From NCBI GenBank assembly GCA_035610835.1, contig CM069456.1, forward strand, positions 32,595,359 through 32,659,358: 64,000 nucleotides of DNA, read 5' to 3'. The translations under genes were made by a program, and so were the position numbers. The DNA is from Ophiura sarsii (taxonomy: Eukaryota; Echinodermata; Ophiuroidea; Amphilepidida; Ophiuridae). The notes beneath the pieces were generated by a model. The model did not search any database. It saw nothing but the letters and a program-made list of their open reading frames with translations, and was not told where the DNA came from. Shown in pieces: positions 24,201-39,200 of this stretch (within the stretch, counting starts at the first letter, position 1; every line of letters starts with the position of its first letter).

Positions 24201-27200
24201 GATCATGCATTTCAGTATGTCCATCAATGGCTAGAATTGATCCTGTTACAACATACATCCACAATTTATGATAAAGTACTATTGTATGAGCGAGTTTGTT
24301 TGGAGTGGTAGTCCCTTAGTGACATGGATCAGACACTTTTGTAGAGTGGTCTTGTAATAGCGTATGCAAATGTTTTCTACACAAAAGTCTCGAAGTGTGC
24401 GCAGATGTGCAATCACACGCATACAGCCCTTAAGAGATTTGTACTTTGATATAATGCACTGGCAACGCTGCCTCCATGAAAGCCTTGCGTACACAACACC
24501 GATAAACGTGAACAATTAATCATACTTTATTTGACTATTAAGGGGAAGAAATTTGACAGTTAACGTTTCTCTTTTTAATAGATTACTGAGAAATTCAGCA
24601 GTACCTTGTACCTCCAAGTACCATTAGGACTTCATAAAGAATTAAAAATTGATAAGAAAAAAATAAGAGCTAAAACGAGAGGAACAAAACTTCCTGGTTT
24701 CGGATTTTCAACAACGAAAAATTCAAACAATTTTTTTTAAATTGAAGAAAGAAATCTTAATATTGGTCAGTCAGCCCCTTTAGAATAGAGTTTTTGCGTA
24801 GCATTTAGGAACAGATAGTGCACCAAAAGTGAAATACTCCCAATGGGACTAAATGTCAAATTAAATCCTTAAAGATTGCGAAACTTACGAAGATGACCCG
24901 TGGGGAAATACCTTTTTCGATTCGATTTGATATAAACAAAAGCAATATTGTTAACCTTTTCGACAATCTGCTTTGAACACTGTGGTAATGCGCTTTGCTT
25001 CAATAAACGTGTGCGAGAGTCTACACTTGGGTACGCTATTCCCTGTGGTTTTTTTTCGCCATGTTAGGCCTTTGCGGTAAATTTTCATTTGGTACAACCA
25101 ATATGTTCAGAGATCGCACTTGTTGTTAAGACTGAGACTATGCGGACCCTTTCGCGTCACTATCATGGATGGCGCAACACAGCGCTAGCAGCCGTGCTGT
25201 AATATAGAAGACTGGGGGATGGAATCTAGTGTTTTGATCATTTTATTAATTTTTTTGCCGTATGATTGGTGACATTTTGACAGACAATAAATAGTTGGAG
25301 ACATTTCAGAGACTTTGAGGGCTTGCGATGTTAACTATAACAGTTGCTTGATTTTTAACACCTGGGTTTCAAGTATCTCTAATAGGAGTATAAACCCTGA
25401 AAATATCTTCGTTGTACCATTTTGGGTTAATGACAGAATATGTGAAACCCCTCCGTTGCGGACGTATTCAGAGAAAGAGATCTTTTTTCAGTATACCTGT
25501 ATTCCTATCAAAATTTCTCTGAAGTGTTAAGGTCTGTAATTAAAACCAATGTTGTTTTGTTTGTAAGAGGGACCAACCTAATCAAGAAAACAAACAGAAA
25601 AAATGATCAGAACCTTTATCTTGATGTTAAAATTGACCAATTTTATCGTTGCGGCCGTACATATATGTGACCTGCTCCTACGAAAACGGAGTAAAGTTGC
25701 AAAAATGAAGAGATTTTTTTTTTTAACATTTTCAGAAAGATGATGTTTTTAGCTTCAAAATGACACTTCATTTTTTATAATGGGCCATTCCAAACTGAAA
25801 ATATGATCAATTGAAGTTAATCATAACTGAATTAATGAATTAGAGAAAACGGCCTTCCAAGTTAGTGAAGCTTATCAGGCGATTGTGATTGTATATGCAA
25901 AGACTTTCGTGTCATCACCATACCGTGTATATCAGTTTGAAATGCTAGATTTGTTGATTTCTTTCGATATTAGCATCGATTAAACGCCACATTTTCACAG
26001 AATCATGCCTTACACATTCATTTACTTAAAACTTGAATTATAAAGTCAATAAATAGCAGTGAAAAAGTTCCGGTAATTGTTTTAATATCACTCAGTTTGC
26101 GTACGAAAGACGAAGAAATTATCCAATCCGGAAGTGAAATACGTTTACATAATAGTCTCGTTACATGTGCACCAGACGGACGCTCCATGCTTGAGTGTAT
26201 AACCTACGCGATGTAGTATCAATATCGAGATTATGAAACGTCACGTGCGTATTCAAGCCAATCACAGTGCTTAATAACCTTCTCTTGAATAATGTTTATG
26301 CCAAATACCTCTTCTTAAGCGGCTTGCCATTGATTCATTTAGATATATACAGGGGTCAAACTACTGTTTATAAATCCGGAAGATCATGACCTTTAAGACG
26401 ATACCAAATTTGTCATAGGTGATGCCATTTTAAGCCAGGAAAATGGCGATGTAATCACGGTAATTTTGATACTTTTCTGGACTTTTTTTCCTCTTTGTGT
26501 TCATTTCTTGAGATGTAAGAAAGAAAAGGCTCAACTAAAATTACTTAAGAACATAATACTTAGACCCAACATTATTTCATAATATTTCTGAATGTGTTAT
26601 ACAAATAGTTTATCTTTCCAAAAATGTTGAGTCGACCTCTCCATTCCAAATCGACTATTTCATGCTATATCTGTTAATCAGCCCCAGTGACTTTACGCCG
26701 TTTTTGTAGGAGCAGGTCACATATAGTGTTGCGGACGTACATTTGTGAAATAATTCACAGATGTACGTCCGCAACACTTCAAGAGACCACTTATTACTAA
26801 TGTAAACAGATACAGAACAAAATAAGTTTTAAACATTAAGTATAAATTATCAGCTTAAGAAAAATATGTACTTCATTGGTTTCCAACATTGCCAAAGTAG
26901 CAGCTTTTGGGAAGTGTACGTCCGCAACAGAGGGTGCCAAATGTAATGAAAAAAGTATAATTCTTAATATTTTGGTAATTTTAAGTACCTATTTTATATG
27001 ATACACACTGTGGTATTGATTGTATCAATTTGTAATGCTTGCCTTAGTTCATTCATGGAAATAATGGTGTGATTCACTACCCCGTACGTCCGCAACAACT
27101 TCAAATCACTCAAAAATCAGCCTAACCCAGAATGTTAGGTCAAATTCCAAATTATATCATGAAACTACACACTATAGACATAAATTGAGTTATTTCGACG

Positions 27201-30200
27201 ACTTTCAATTTTTGTGAATTTTTCAATTATGAGTTACCTAATTATGGAACTGCCCAGTTGTAGTTTTTTACACTTACACATACACTTAGATTTGATGGGA
27301 ATATAATTGTAGGCTGATGCCTTTGAGTATCCTATATCCTGATTTTTTTTTCACATGCTTGTCAATCTGTTTTTGAATTGGTTTACACTTTTGGCTTCTG
27401 TCACGTTTGGCGGGAGATGATTCCAGTTTGTCAATCACTCTTTGCGAAAAGAAGTTTTTTTCTCAGTTTTAGCCCCTTACATAATCTCTTTTTGAATAAT
27501 TTGTGCTTGTTTGCCCCTGGTGCCACAAGCGCAAATTTCCATTACAACCAAGCACACTAGCACAAAAAACATTACAAATGGACACTAAAATTCTTATTGA
27601 GGTATAAGAGATTGACAGGTTTTCAAAACAATAGCAACGATTGACTATATCTCCAAAGCTATATTCCTGACTTCTAACTCATTTTGCTTGATCACATCAC
27701 AAATAATTCATTAAAGTTGTATTACAAATGCTTTGCATACACCACAAAATTTTAAAAAACAGCAAGACACAAACAAATTATTCCATGAAGCTGTGTTTGT
27801 TTGTATTAATATAGCCTGACAGGAAATATCATGAAAGCTTGTGTAACATTTCTAGTGCTTTCATGCTGTAACTTCTAAAAATTGTCAATAAAAATGTCAC
27901 CCTCAATTGCATTGCATTTAGTATTACTTTGCAAAATATTTTAGTTTGTTGTTCCCAGTGTGTGCAGGTTTGAGTTAGGCACCTTGACTATATATGGTCA
28001 TGTGTTTTAAGCTCGCCTCCTTTCGCGTTACACACGGATTTTGGCTTTCACGACATGATTTTAACTTTACACATTTATATTTGCTTGTATACCCCCCTGA
28101 GGTAGTAAAAGTATATATTTTCTGAAGGGAAATTTCATGAGGAAACCAAATATGCCATTAAAATTATAGTACGACTAAGAACTAAAATGGTATGATCGGA
28201 AATGTTCGGAAAAATATCAGAGTTTTTAATTTTTAATTCGAGATCCATATATTTTTTATACCTACCCCTATCATTATTTACTTTACATATTTGAATTCCT
28301 CATGAAATTACCCATTAGATGATATATAATTGTTAAAGTTACTACGTCGGTATGGTAATTATACCGGCTAGTGAATATCTCCAATTTTTATTTTATATAT
28401 TTTTAGAATTTTCAAAAATATTTGTTTAAGGATGAACCCTTCCCTGATATAAACTGCATTTCTGAATTCCTCTAGTTAAAAGCTTTCCAAAAATGTATAC
28501 TTTTGCTATCATAGGTTGAAAACTTTTTCTGTTATTGTCATTTTTATAAATCCGGTAAATTGAGGCTGATTATTCATGTTTACTGTGTAGCGAATAGGAA
28601 GAAAGCTGATGTTCATTGTCTTATCCATAATTAATTAGTTGTTACAAATAGTTGACAAGTCTGTTGAACCACATACTTAAAGACTACTAATTATCCTTTA
28701 AAATGGGACCAGAATGGTGTTTGTAACATTAGGAGATGACTAGTTATTGTAAAAAGAACAAAACATGGGATTATCCCCATTGAGTTTGTACAGGCGGCAC
28801 CCCTTCCAGAAACACCCCTTCCAGCACCACCCCTGGTCCCCAAACATCAAACAGCTGTATCTCCCATTCTGTATTAGCTATACCAATGCAATTTTGCAGG
28901 CAGATAGCTTGTTATTAGGGCTTTAAAATGATACCAAATTTGTTGAGATAGCTTTTGTGGTTTTAAAAATATTTGAGGAAAATTACAGCATGAAACTAAA
29001 AAATGTAACGGCACCACCCTATTGGGAGGCGAGTTCATAACGCGTGACCATATACATTATCAATATAAAATACTTCATTCTTTGCGGTTTAAAAATGATA
29101 ACGAGTGCAGAAAAAACTCTACTTTTGTTGCAGTATGAATTTTGTACAAGTTAATGCATTTCATTTAAAGGTAGATGACCCGATCACATTTTCATAACAC
29201 AGATTTTTCTCAACCATATGGAGATTTTCATATCATATGAAAGATCATATTTTTCTGATTAACATACTGAAATTTGATGGTCCAAATCAGTAGGATTACG
29301 AAGAAATCGGTGAAATAACATCGAATTACCGCGAAAAGTGGTAACCACCAATATAGTTTGTGTACAACTCAATGGGCACATTTCACGGCATCTTGTGCGT
29401 CTAAAATAAGAACCATTAGGGTTATGCAACTCAAACTTTGGAATACAACTTTTTTGAGGATGATCTTTCATGTCGAAAAGAAAACTTCAAGTTGAAAATC
29501 GGAACATCTACCTTTAATGTCATAATAGACAAATATTCAATTTGTGAGAAATTACGTTTCATGAACCCTTACATAAATAACGAGTCCAAAACATGCAAAA
29601 TGTTCATATATGACTTGACGCAAGTCAATGAGGCACAATGAAGTTGAGTTCTATATAAAATGATACATGAAGTTAAGGGACAATTTTGTACCAAAGTCAA
29701 TGTTATATCACACCTTTTCAAAGTTATGGATTGTTAAAAATCACTTTGTCAAATGGACATTAAAATGTTGATTTTGTTAACAAACCGATGGAGTAAATAA
29801 AAATTAAATACCTCAAATTATAGTTTAACTCTTTATTTCCATTAATTTAAGTCATTGATTGGATACAAGATGTATCAAAGATCTGAAATATGACTTTATG
29901 AATTTTGACTCGTCAAATTCTCCCACGTTTTCCTCTTAAATCTCCTGCCACATTATGTCACATTTACTCATGTTGGGTCATGTATTAGGTGAAAATGTAC
30001 ATATATCATGTCATTTTAGCCATATCTATTTTTAAAGAAGGTCTTCATTGTATGCTTTCGAAAATCAGTGGATGAACAGAACAGTATTATGGGGTTTCCT
30101 AGATGATTCAACTGAACTATTATAAATATTGATGTACGTTGGATGAACGAGAAAGGCACTTCGTTTTTCAGCAACAGAACCCCGAAGCCAGCAGAAGGAA

Positions 30201-33200
30201 TTTGACACAGAAAGCAAAGAGTAACGATCAGCACACCCGTACGTAGCGTCGCCAAGTCGTAGCGTTTGAAGGGAACACGTCCCGAATGAAGGGTGTGAGC
30301 GAGTTCAGCGGCCCGTCTGCACGTCAGTACCACGATCAGCGTATAGGTTACGCTAAGGATTAGGAAGATCAGCAGATTTATAGAGATCATTATCGGTATC
30401 CCGTATAGTTGAGATTTGCCTGAAGTTAGGTCAAATACGTACTGACTTATAGTGAGATATATGCTGATTAACAGTGTGGTGATTGTGTGGCAGAGGATCA
30501 TCGTAGTGAGTGTACACTTAGATAGTCGCCAACGAGAGAGAGAATTTCGTGAAGTGATCACAGTTCGTATGACCGCCATTTCAATTATAATCATGTTGGA
30601 ATCCAACTTTGTGAAGAACTGGATGCACCTGGCGATGTAGTAAGTTATGTCATCCAGTGTGCCACTCACCAAACAGGTGTGAATGTGGTACAGATTTAAA
30701 ACTAACATCATGCATGATAACAAGTCGATTACCGCCAGATTAACCACCAAAATGTTAAACGAGTTACTTCGCAGACAGCGATATCGAAGGATAACAACCA
30801 CCGTAATGGTGTTGAAGATGGTGCCCAAAATGCACATTAGTAAGTAGGCGGTAGATGTGGCATAGGCCAGGTATCTCTCCAGACCAAAGACTGTGGAGTT
30901 TGTCTGATTATCTAAACAATGCATGGTCTTATGAGTGTCTGTCTAGATGAGCAATCACACAGACGTTGTTTTGTAGTAGATCCAATGCCAGTAATAATGG
31001 TGCTGTGTAAATGTCTTGACAACAGCATCAGTTCAACATAACCCTCCACAAAACAGCAACTTGACAGGGTTGCATGTATCCTACAGAGCAGAGCCTCTAT
31101 ATTGATGAGCTACTTACCAACCATGCTCTATCCTTCCCATCTCATGGCTATTGATAGCAAATGATGGTACCATACATTGCAAGCTGTTTTCAATGACACT
31201 CGTTGCACTGCTAGTTATTGTTGTATTGGTGCATTAAGATTGCACTGCTAGTTATAGTTATTGTTTGACTGGTGCATGAAAGACAGCTCAGACTGCTGAG
31301 CACCGGAGTCCACTGCCCACTCCTGCCAGACTGAGCAAAACTATATAAGACTGATAGGAATTGCTGTGATCCCTGCTAGTTACAGGACCAAACACTAAAA
31401 ACATCGGTCTTGATGATTTCACCGCTGGATGTCTGCTTCCTCGATACCAAGTAACGCAGATCAGATCATTCACACTCAAATCTCTGCATCAAATATCACG
31501 CTGCTGCTTTGTGATGTAGTAGGCCAAAAATATGACTGCAGTTGCATATCCGTGAAAGATATACCTCATTTGATATTCAAATCAAGTGAAGATCATGCAT
31601 TTCAGTATGCCCATCAATGGCTAGAATTGATCCTGTTACAATACAACATACGTCAACAATATTTATGATAAAAGTACTATTGTATGAGCGAGTTTGTTTG
31701 GAGTGGTAGTCCCTTAGTGACATGGTTCAGACACTGTTGTAGAGTTGTCTTGTAATAGCGTATGCAAATGTTTTCTACACAAAAGTCTCGAAGTGTGCGC
31801 AGATGTGCAATCACACGCATACAGCCCTTAAGAGATTTTTACTTTGATACAATGCACTGGCAACGCTGCCTCCATGAAAGCCTTGCTTACACAACACCGA
31901 TAAACGTGAACAATTAATCTTACTTTATTTGACTATTAAGGGGAAGAAATTTGACAGTTAACGTTTCTCTTTTAAATAGATTACTGAGAAATGCAGCAGT
32001 ACCTTGTACCTCCAAGTACCATTAGGACTTCATAAAGAATTAAAAATTGATAAGAAAAAAATAAGAGCTAAAACGAGAGAAACAAAACTTCCTGGTTTCG
32101 GATTTTCAACAACGAAAAATTCAAACAATTTTTTTAATTGAAGAAAGAAATCTTAATATTGGTCAGTCAGCCCCTTTAGAATAGAGTTTTTGCGTAGCAT
32201 TTAGGAACAGATAGTGCACCAAAAGTGAAATACTCCCAATGGGATTAAATGTCAAATTAAATCCTTAAAGATTGCGAAACTTACGAAGATGACCCGTGGG
32301 GAAATACCTTTTTCGATTCAATTTGATATAAACAAAAGCAATATTGTTAACATTTTCGACAATCTGCTTTGAACACTGTGGTAATGCGCTTTGCTTCAAT
32401 AAACGTGTGCGAGAGTCTACACTTGGGTACGCTATTCCCTGTGGTTTTTTTTCTCGCCATGTTAGGCTTTTGTGGTAAATTTTCATTTGGTACAACCAAT
32501 ATGTTCAGAGATCGCACTTGTTGTTTAGACCGAGACTATGAGCACCCTCTCGCGTCAATATCGTGGATGGCTCAACACAGCGCTAGCAGTCGTGCTGTAA
32601 TATAGAAGACAAGGGGATGGATTCTAGTGTTTTGATCATTTTATTAATTTTGTGCCGTATGATTAGTGACATTTTGACAGACAATAAATAGTTGAAGACA
32701 TTTCAGAGACTTTGAGGGCTTGCGATGTTAACTATAACAGTTGCTTGATTTTTAACACCTGGGTTTCAAGTATCTCTAATAGGAGTATAAACCCTGAAAA
32801 TATCTTCGTTGTACCATTTTGGGTTAATGAGATAATATGCGAAACCCCTCCGTTGCGGACGTATTCAGAGAAAGAGAAGGTCTGTAATGAAAACCAATGT
32901 TGTTTTGTTTGTAAGAGGGACCAACCTAAAGAAAACAAACAGAAAAAATGATCAGAACCTTTATCTTGATGTTAAAATTGACCAATTTTATCGTTGCGGA
33001 CGTACATATATGTGACCTGCTCCTACGAAAACGGAGTAAAGTTGCAAAAATGAAAGAAGAAAAAAATTTACATTTTCAGAAAGATGATGTCTTTATTTAG
33101 CTTCAAAATGACACTTCATTTTTTATAATGGGCCATTCCAAACTGAAAATATGATCAATTGAAGTTAATCATAACTGAATTAATGAATTAGAGAAAATGG

Positions 33201-36200
33201 CCTTCCAAGTTAGTGAAGCTTATCAGACGATTGTGATTGTATATGCAAAGACTTTCGTGTCATCACCATACCGTGTATATCAGTTTGAAATGCTAGATTT
33301 GTTGATTTCTTTCGATATTAGCATCGATTAAACGCCACATTTTCACAGAATCATGCCTTACACATTAATTTACTTAAAACTTGAATTATAAAGTCAATAA
33401 ATAGCAGCGAAAAATTTCCGGTAATTGTTTTAATATCACTCAGTTTGCGTATGAAAGACGAAGAAATTATCCAATCCGGAAGTGAAATACGTTTACATAA
33501 TAGTCTCGTTACATGTGCACCAGACGGACGCTCCATGCTTGAGTGTATCAACCTACGCGATGTAGTATCAATATCGAGATTATGAAACGTCACGTGCGTA
33601 TTCAAGCCAATCACAGTGCTTAATAACCTTCTCTTGAATAATGTTTATGCCAAATATCCTCTTCTGAAGCGGCTTGCCATTGATTTATTTAGATATATAC
33701 AGGGGTCAAACTACTGTTTATAAATCCGGAAGATCATGACCTTTAAGACGATACCAAATTTGTCATAGGTGATGCCATTTTAAGCCAGGAAAATGGCGAT
33801 GTAATCACGGTAATTTTGATACTTTTCGGGACTTTTTTTCCTCTTTGTGTTCATTTCTTGAGATGTAAGAAAGAAAAGGCTCAACTAAAATTACTTAAGA
33901 ACATAATACTTAGACCCAACATTATTTCATAATATTTCTGAATGTGTTATACAAATAGTTTATCTTTCCAAAAATGTTGAGTCGACCTCTCCATTTCAAA
34001 TCGACTATTTCATGCTATATCTATTAATCAGCCCCAGTGACTTTACGCCGTTTTTGTAGGAGCAGGTCACATATAGTGTTGCGGACGTACATTTGTGAAA
34101 TAATTCACAGATGTACGTCCGCAACACTTCAAGAGACCACTTATTACTAATGTAAACAGATACAGAACAAAATAAGTTTTAAACATTAAGTATAAATTAT
34201 CAGCTTAAGAAAAATATGTACTTCATTGGTTTCCAACATTGCCAAAGTAGCAGCTTTTGGGAAGTGTACGTCCGCAACAGAGGGTGCCAAATGTAATGAA
34301 AAAAGTATAATTCTTAATATTTTGGTAATTTTAAGTACCTATTTTATATGATACACACTGTGGTATTGATTGTATCAATTTGTAATGCTTGCCTTAGTTC
34401 ATTCATGGAAATAATGGTGTGATTCACTACCCCGTACGTCCGCAACAACTTCAAATCACTCAAAAATCAGCCTAACCCAGAATGTTAGGTCAAATTCCAA
34501 ATTATATCATGAAACTACACACTATAGACATAAATTGAGTTATTTGGACGACTTTCAATTTTTGTGAATTTTTCAATTATGAGTTACCTAATTATGGAAC
34601 TGCCCAGTTGTAGTTTTTTACACTTACACATACACTTAGATTTGATGGGAATATAATTGTAGGCTGATGCCTTTGAGTATCCCATATCCTGATTTTTTTC
34701 ACATGCTTGTCAATCTGTTTTTGAATTGGTTTACACTTATGGCTTCTGTCACGTTTGGCAGGAGATGATTCCAATTGTCAATCACTCTTTGGGAAAAGAA
34801 GTTTTTTCTCAGTTTTAGCCCCTTACATAATCTCTTTTTGAATAATTTGTGCTTGTTACCCCTGGTGCCACAAGCGCAAATTTCCATTACAACCAAGCAC
34901 ACTAGCACAAAAAACATTACAAATGGACACTAAAATTCTTATTGAGGTAAAAGAGATTGACAGGTTTTCAAAACAATAGCAACGATTGACTATATCTCCA
35001 AAGCTATATTCCTGACTTCTAACTCATTTTGCTTGATCACATCACAAATGATTCATTAACCCCCTGAGATCTACCGGCCGATTGGTCAGAAAGATGGATA
35101 CATCATTTATTGCACCAATCAGAGAGATTGTTAGAATAATTGTATCCCTGATAAAGATGGGAGTGACTCATTTTACAAGCTGCATTTGAATTGGCTATTC
35201 ATATGAGTACATCTTGTAATAAACCAATCAGAACCACTGTAAGATATAGACAGGTAGACCCCAGGGGGTTAAAGTTGTATTATAAATGCTCTGCACACAC
35301 CACAAAATAAAAAAACAGCAAGACACAAAAAAAAACCCTCTAAATGCTAATTATGAATAAGTTTGATATAAAGAAATAACACAAAAAGGTTGTTCAGTTA
35401 GTATGCAACATTGTTTATATAAGTAGGCGTCAAAGAGATTGCCCTCAGTTATTTTGGATGCACGTATGTAAAGTTGTTAAGAACCTCCTTTCTCAGCCTG
35501 GCTCTCACTCCAATGCCATATTGAAACATACACCTAGCTAGGCTGTTGCGGTTGTTGATTTAAACACCGAAACCGACACCGAAAAAAACCACCGATATAA
35601 CCGAGTACACCGAAATTCCCCCCCCCCCAAAAAAAAAATTAAATTAAAAAAAATAAAATGTTTTTATTTTATTTTTTATTTTACCACGGCGCGATTTTTT
35701 ATTTTTTTATTTTTTTTACCGAACACGGCGAGATTTTCTTTAATAACGACCACGGGCGCAATTGCCTTATCCTGCCCGCCGCCATCCGCCGGTATCGCAG
35801 GCTTCAATACCCCCAAGTCTGCCCCGCCCGAGTTTTTGTAATTCCCAAGTAACTGAAATGATTTTGCGTGTTTGGCTGATTATTTAGCTGTATTATAATA
35901 GTGCGTGCTCGCGGTCGGCCCTTTGGTCATGCCCCGCTAGTCCCGGCACGAGTAGAGGTGGAAACATGGCCCGCTACTTGTACGCGCACCCGTGCTATTT
36001 CCATTGCAAGGTACTAGCAATTATTTAGCGTGCTTGGCTGAACATTTTGCCGTATAGCGCGACTGTCGGCCCTCTAGTCATCGTCATGCCCCGATAGTCC
36101 CAGTGCAACGAGATGGATGACTTCGCTTGCTAATCAACACACACATTATTTCCATTGCAAGGTACCAGAAAGTATTTAAATTATTTGGCTGAACACCAAC

Positions 36201-39200
36201 ACATTTATTAGCCGTATATAGCGGCGGTCGTTATCTGTAGTCTTGCCCCGTCATACCTGCCTAAATTACCAGCGCGCAGCCCAATAGACGAGGCGAATAA
36301 ATAATGCAATTGTGCGGTAGGTCAAAGTGAGTATTTAGTATAAATTACTCAATTATGAAATTAGAAGAAAAAAATGCCATTACCTAGTCATTGCTATTAA
36401 ACTAATGTTGTCTTTGTTTCTTTTCAGGGATCCGGAAATCTGGTAGAAATGAGTTACATCCGAAACGAACCATCCCATGATTTAATAAAATAATCTTAAA
36501 GCCGATGACTCTTGATTTTATGGTGTTATTATTCGTGTGTTTCAAAGCTATTCCTTTCCAGTCCAGTATAAGAAACAAAACATATTACAATCGTTATTCG
36601 ATACAAAAATGAATCACATACCCATTGAGATTTTGAAATCCGAAATCCGACAAATAACAATCACACAACGAACGAAGAAGGGGCGATTGAAAAAGTATTG
36701 CCATTACATTGACAGAAACCCAAGTTGATCTCAAGTTTATACTAACGCCAATAAATCCGAAGATCACGCAATCACATTTGTTTTCCGAGAATAGCCTAAT
36801 TAAAAACAAACTGTTGCTTTTCAAGACAATGCCTAGACAAATTGGCACCAACCTAACCTCATTACCTTCTGATGTTACCGGTGGATATTTGATTGACACA
36901 CTGGTTGTTTAAGAAGGCGGGTTTTTCTCTTTAGATGATACCGCGCGTGATATTTGATTGACAGCATACATTGTAGGTGATTTTAAAACAGTTGCGGGCA
37001 TGCGCATATTTACAGTGGCTCGAAGTAGGCCTATCTCACCCGTAATTTCCTCACACGTATAATATGCTGTAGGTGATGGCAACATGTGGTCATGCGCAAT
37101 TCACATTGACTCAAGGCACGTGTTTATATAACTGGGACTCAAGGCACGTGGTTATATAACTGGGACTCAAGGCACGTGTTTATATAACTGGGCCGCCGTT
37201 GAATGGGGGATGTTTTTCTGTGCCGCGGTTTCTTTCAGCAGAATGTTCTACAAACAGCCAATCTTTATTTCTATAGACCCACAGGATGTGCTTACAAATA
37301 GTCAAATTTTTATTTCAATAGATTCATAGTAATCCACAACTTAACAGACGGTCAAGTGGTAATTTAGGTGCATCATTGAATAGAAATGTTGTCTTTCGTA
37401 TTGATTGTGATTACATGGCCAATTTTATTTCAATAGACCCACAGGATGTGCTTACAAATAGTCAAATTTTTATTTTAATAGATTCATAGTAATCCACAAC
37501 TTAACAGACTGTCAAGTGGTAATTTAGGTGCATCATTGAATAGAAATTTTGTCGCCCGTATGGTCATTTTTTTAAATTTCAATAGACCTATAAGATGTTC
37601 TTAAAAATAGTCAAACAAAACTTCATTGAATAGAAATTTAAGAAAGGCACACATATCATTTACAAACAAATCATTTACATCCATCAATTCATAATATTCA
37701 TTCAAGATATATTGATTCCAAACACGTACATACAGCCAGCATAACATGGGGTTTTAAAATCACGAATACAATTAGAGATATGATAAACAAATTATAAATA
37801 ATTGCGGTAACTGATTTCCTTCCCATATTAAAATTAAAATTTAAAAAAAAGTAAATGCCAAAATGGCGCGACATGTTCTTAAGGACGCACTATAGCTATT
37901 AGCTAGCATCGTGTGAGAGGTCGCAAAAGGCCACAGTGGCGTACGTGTTCAATTGGGCTATGCAAAATTGCAAGGTGATGGGAAATCCCGTATTTTATTT
38001 GAAGACGATAATACAAGGGCTGTACATGTGTATTAATAGACTGTATAAATGGAAATTATTCAGCGGCCGTTTTATTTACAGAGCGAATATTATATGTGAG
38101 TGGTTTTTATATATTGTAAATGTAACAAAGATACTGGTTAACATCGATTTTATAAACAATTCCATCGTAAATTTCGGTTGTTACGTTTGCATATTCGGTT
38201 CAAAAGTAGACACGGCAAATAAACACCCAACCAAAACAATCACCCGTGGGATGTCCGCCCGTTACCGCCCTGCAATTAATGGCCATCGCGCCACGTGTAT
38301 TTAATATTTCGAGCGCGGCATATGACAATAAAGTGGTTATTTATGCCGACGTGGAAAGACCGCGGTAGGCCTACTTAAAATCGGTGAAATAACGGTTGAA
38401 AGAGTTGCCGAAAACGCGAATTTTCGGTTGAAATTTTCAACCGAAAATTATGGTTGGACCGAAATTAAAAAGTTATAAAATATTAAAGAGCTCAATCCAA
38501 TCCATTTCATAGAAAATGCCATCGTAAATGTCGGTTGTTTACGTTTGTTTATTCCCTGGGCTGCCAGTCAGTCATGATGCAATTGGGCCGTGTTGCTTGC
38601 CCAGTCATGGCGGACATCTCGCCACGGTCGGCGATCGTTGAAGTGGGTCACAGAGCGCGCCGCTAAAGTGATTGTTTAGGTGTCAATTAGGATAGATCGC
38701 GGTACTTAGAGACGATCAAAGGTGGATTGAAAACCGCTACAGTGAATAATTATCCATCAAAAATTTCGGTTGTTACGGTGGCACCGAAATGCATCAACCG
38801 CACGTTCGGTGCAAACAATAGACCGAGTGTTTGACGGTCGATCGATTTTATGCACCAGCCTACACCTAGCACATAAAGTCCCTGACCAGGTGCTTTGAGG
38901 TTGGCTAATTACAAATATATAATTGGTACCAAAAATCTGAGATATACAATAAATGAGCAAATTTCTTCTCCGCAGTTTGATACCTCATTCAACAAAATCG
39001 AATGGATACTTTTAAAGTTATGGCGATTTCAATGACTGCGCATAACAACAGCAAAGTTGCAATAGGTATTCATTGAATTGTGTGTGATTACTGTCATAAC
39101 TGTCACACAAATCAATGATTTCCTATACCTAGTGCAACTTTGCTGTTGTTATGCGCGGTCATTGAAATCGCCATAACTTTAAAAGTATCCATTCGATTTT

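Larger units (their letters stand above)
22525..29739 (-). repeat. Tandem duplication unit A (receptor plus about 6 kb of 5' flank)
   Basis: Unit A starts with the receptor 3' flank (tcaaatggacattaacatgt) and runs to where the same flank restarts at 29740. Large parts of 23654-27720 match unit B (30925-35050) almost base for base, including non-coding DNA. Matching stretches run gene, receptor 5' flank, a 2 kb AT-rich region, the GTTGCGGACGTAC block and a LINE tail, in the same order. Confidence 0.85.
29740..35330 (-). repeat. Tandem duplication unit B
   Basis: Unit B repeats the order of unit A: receptor 3' flank, receptor, 5' flank, AT-rich spacer, GTTGCGGACGTAC block (32852-34446) and LINE tail. 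It matches A closely to about 27780/35335, where a 4 kb insertion starts in B. By eye the spacer differs at only a few positions per 100 bases. Confidence 0.85.

Noticed and set aside
25315..25530. Open frame also present at 32712-32951 (MRACDVNYNSC...)
   Set aside because: The two copies share it only because the whole unit is duplicated. They diverge at the 3' end, lack an ATG start and show no domain.
36428..36492. Possible terminal exon after a tttcttttcag acceptor, with a stop and nearby AATAAA-like signal
   Set aside because: No partner exon, homologue or transcript evidence. Acceptor-like sequences are common in such T-rich DNA.
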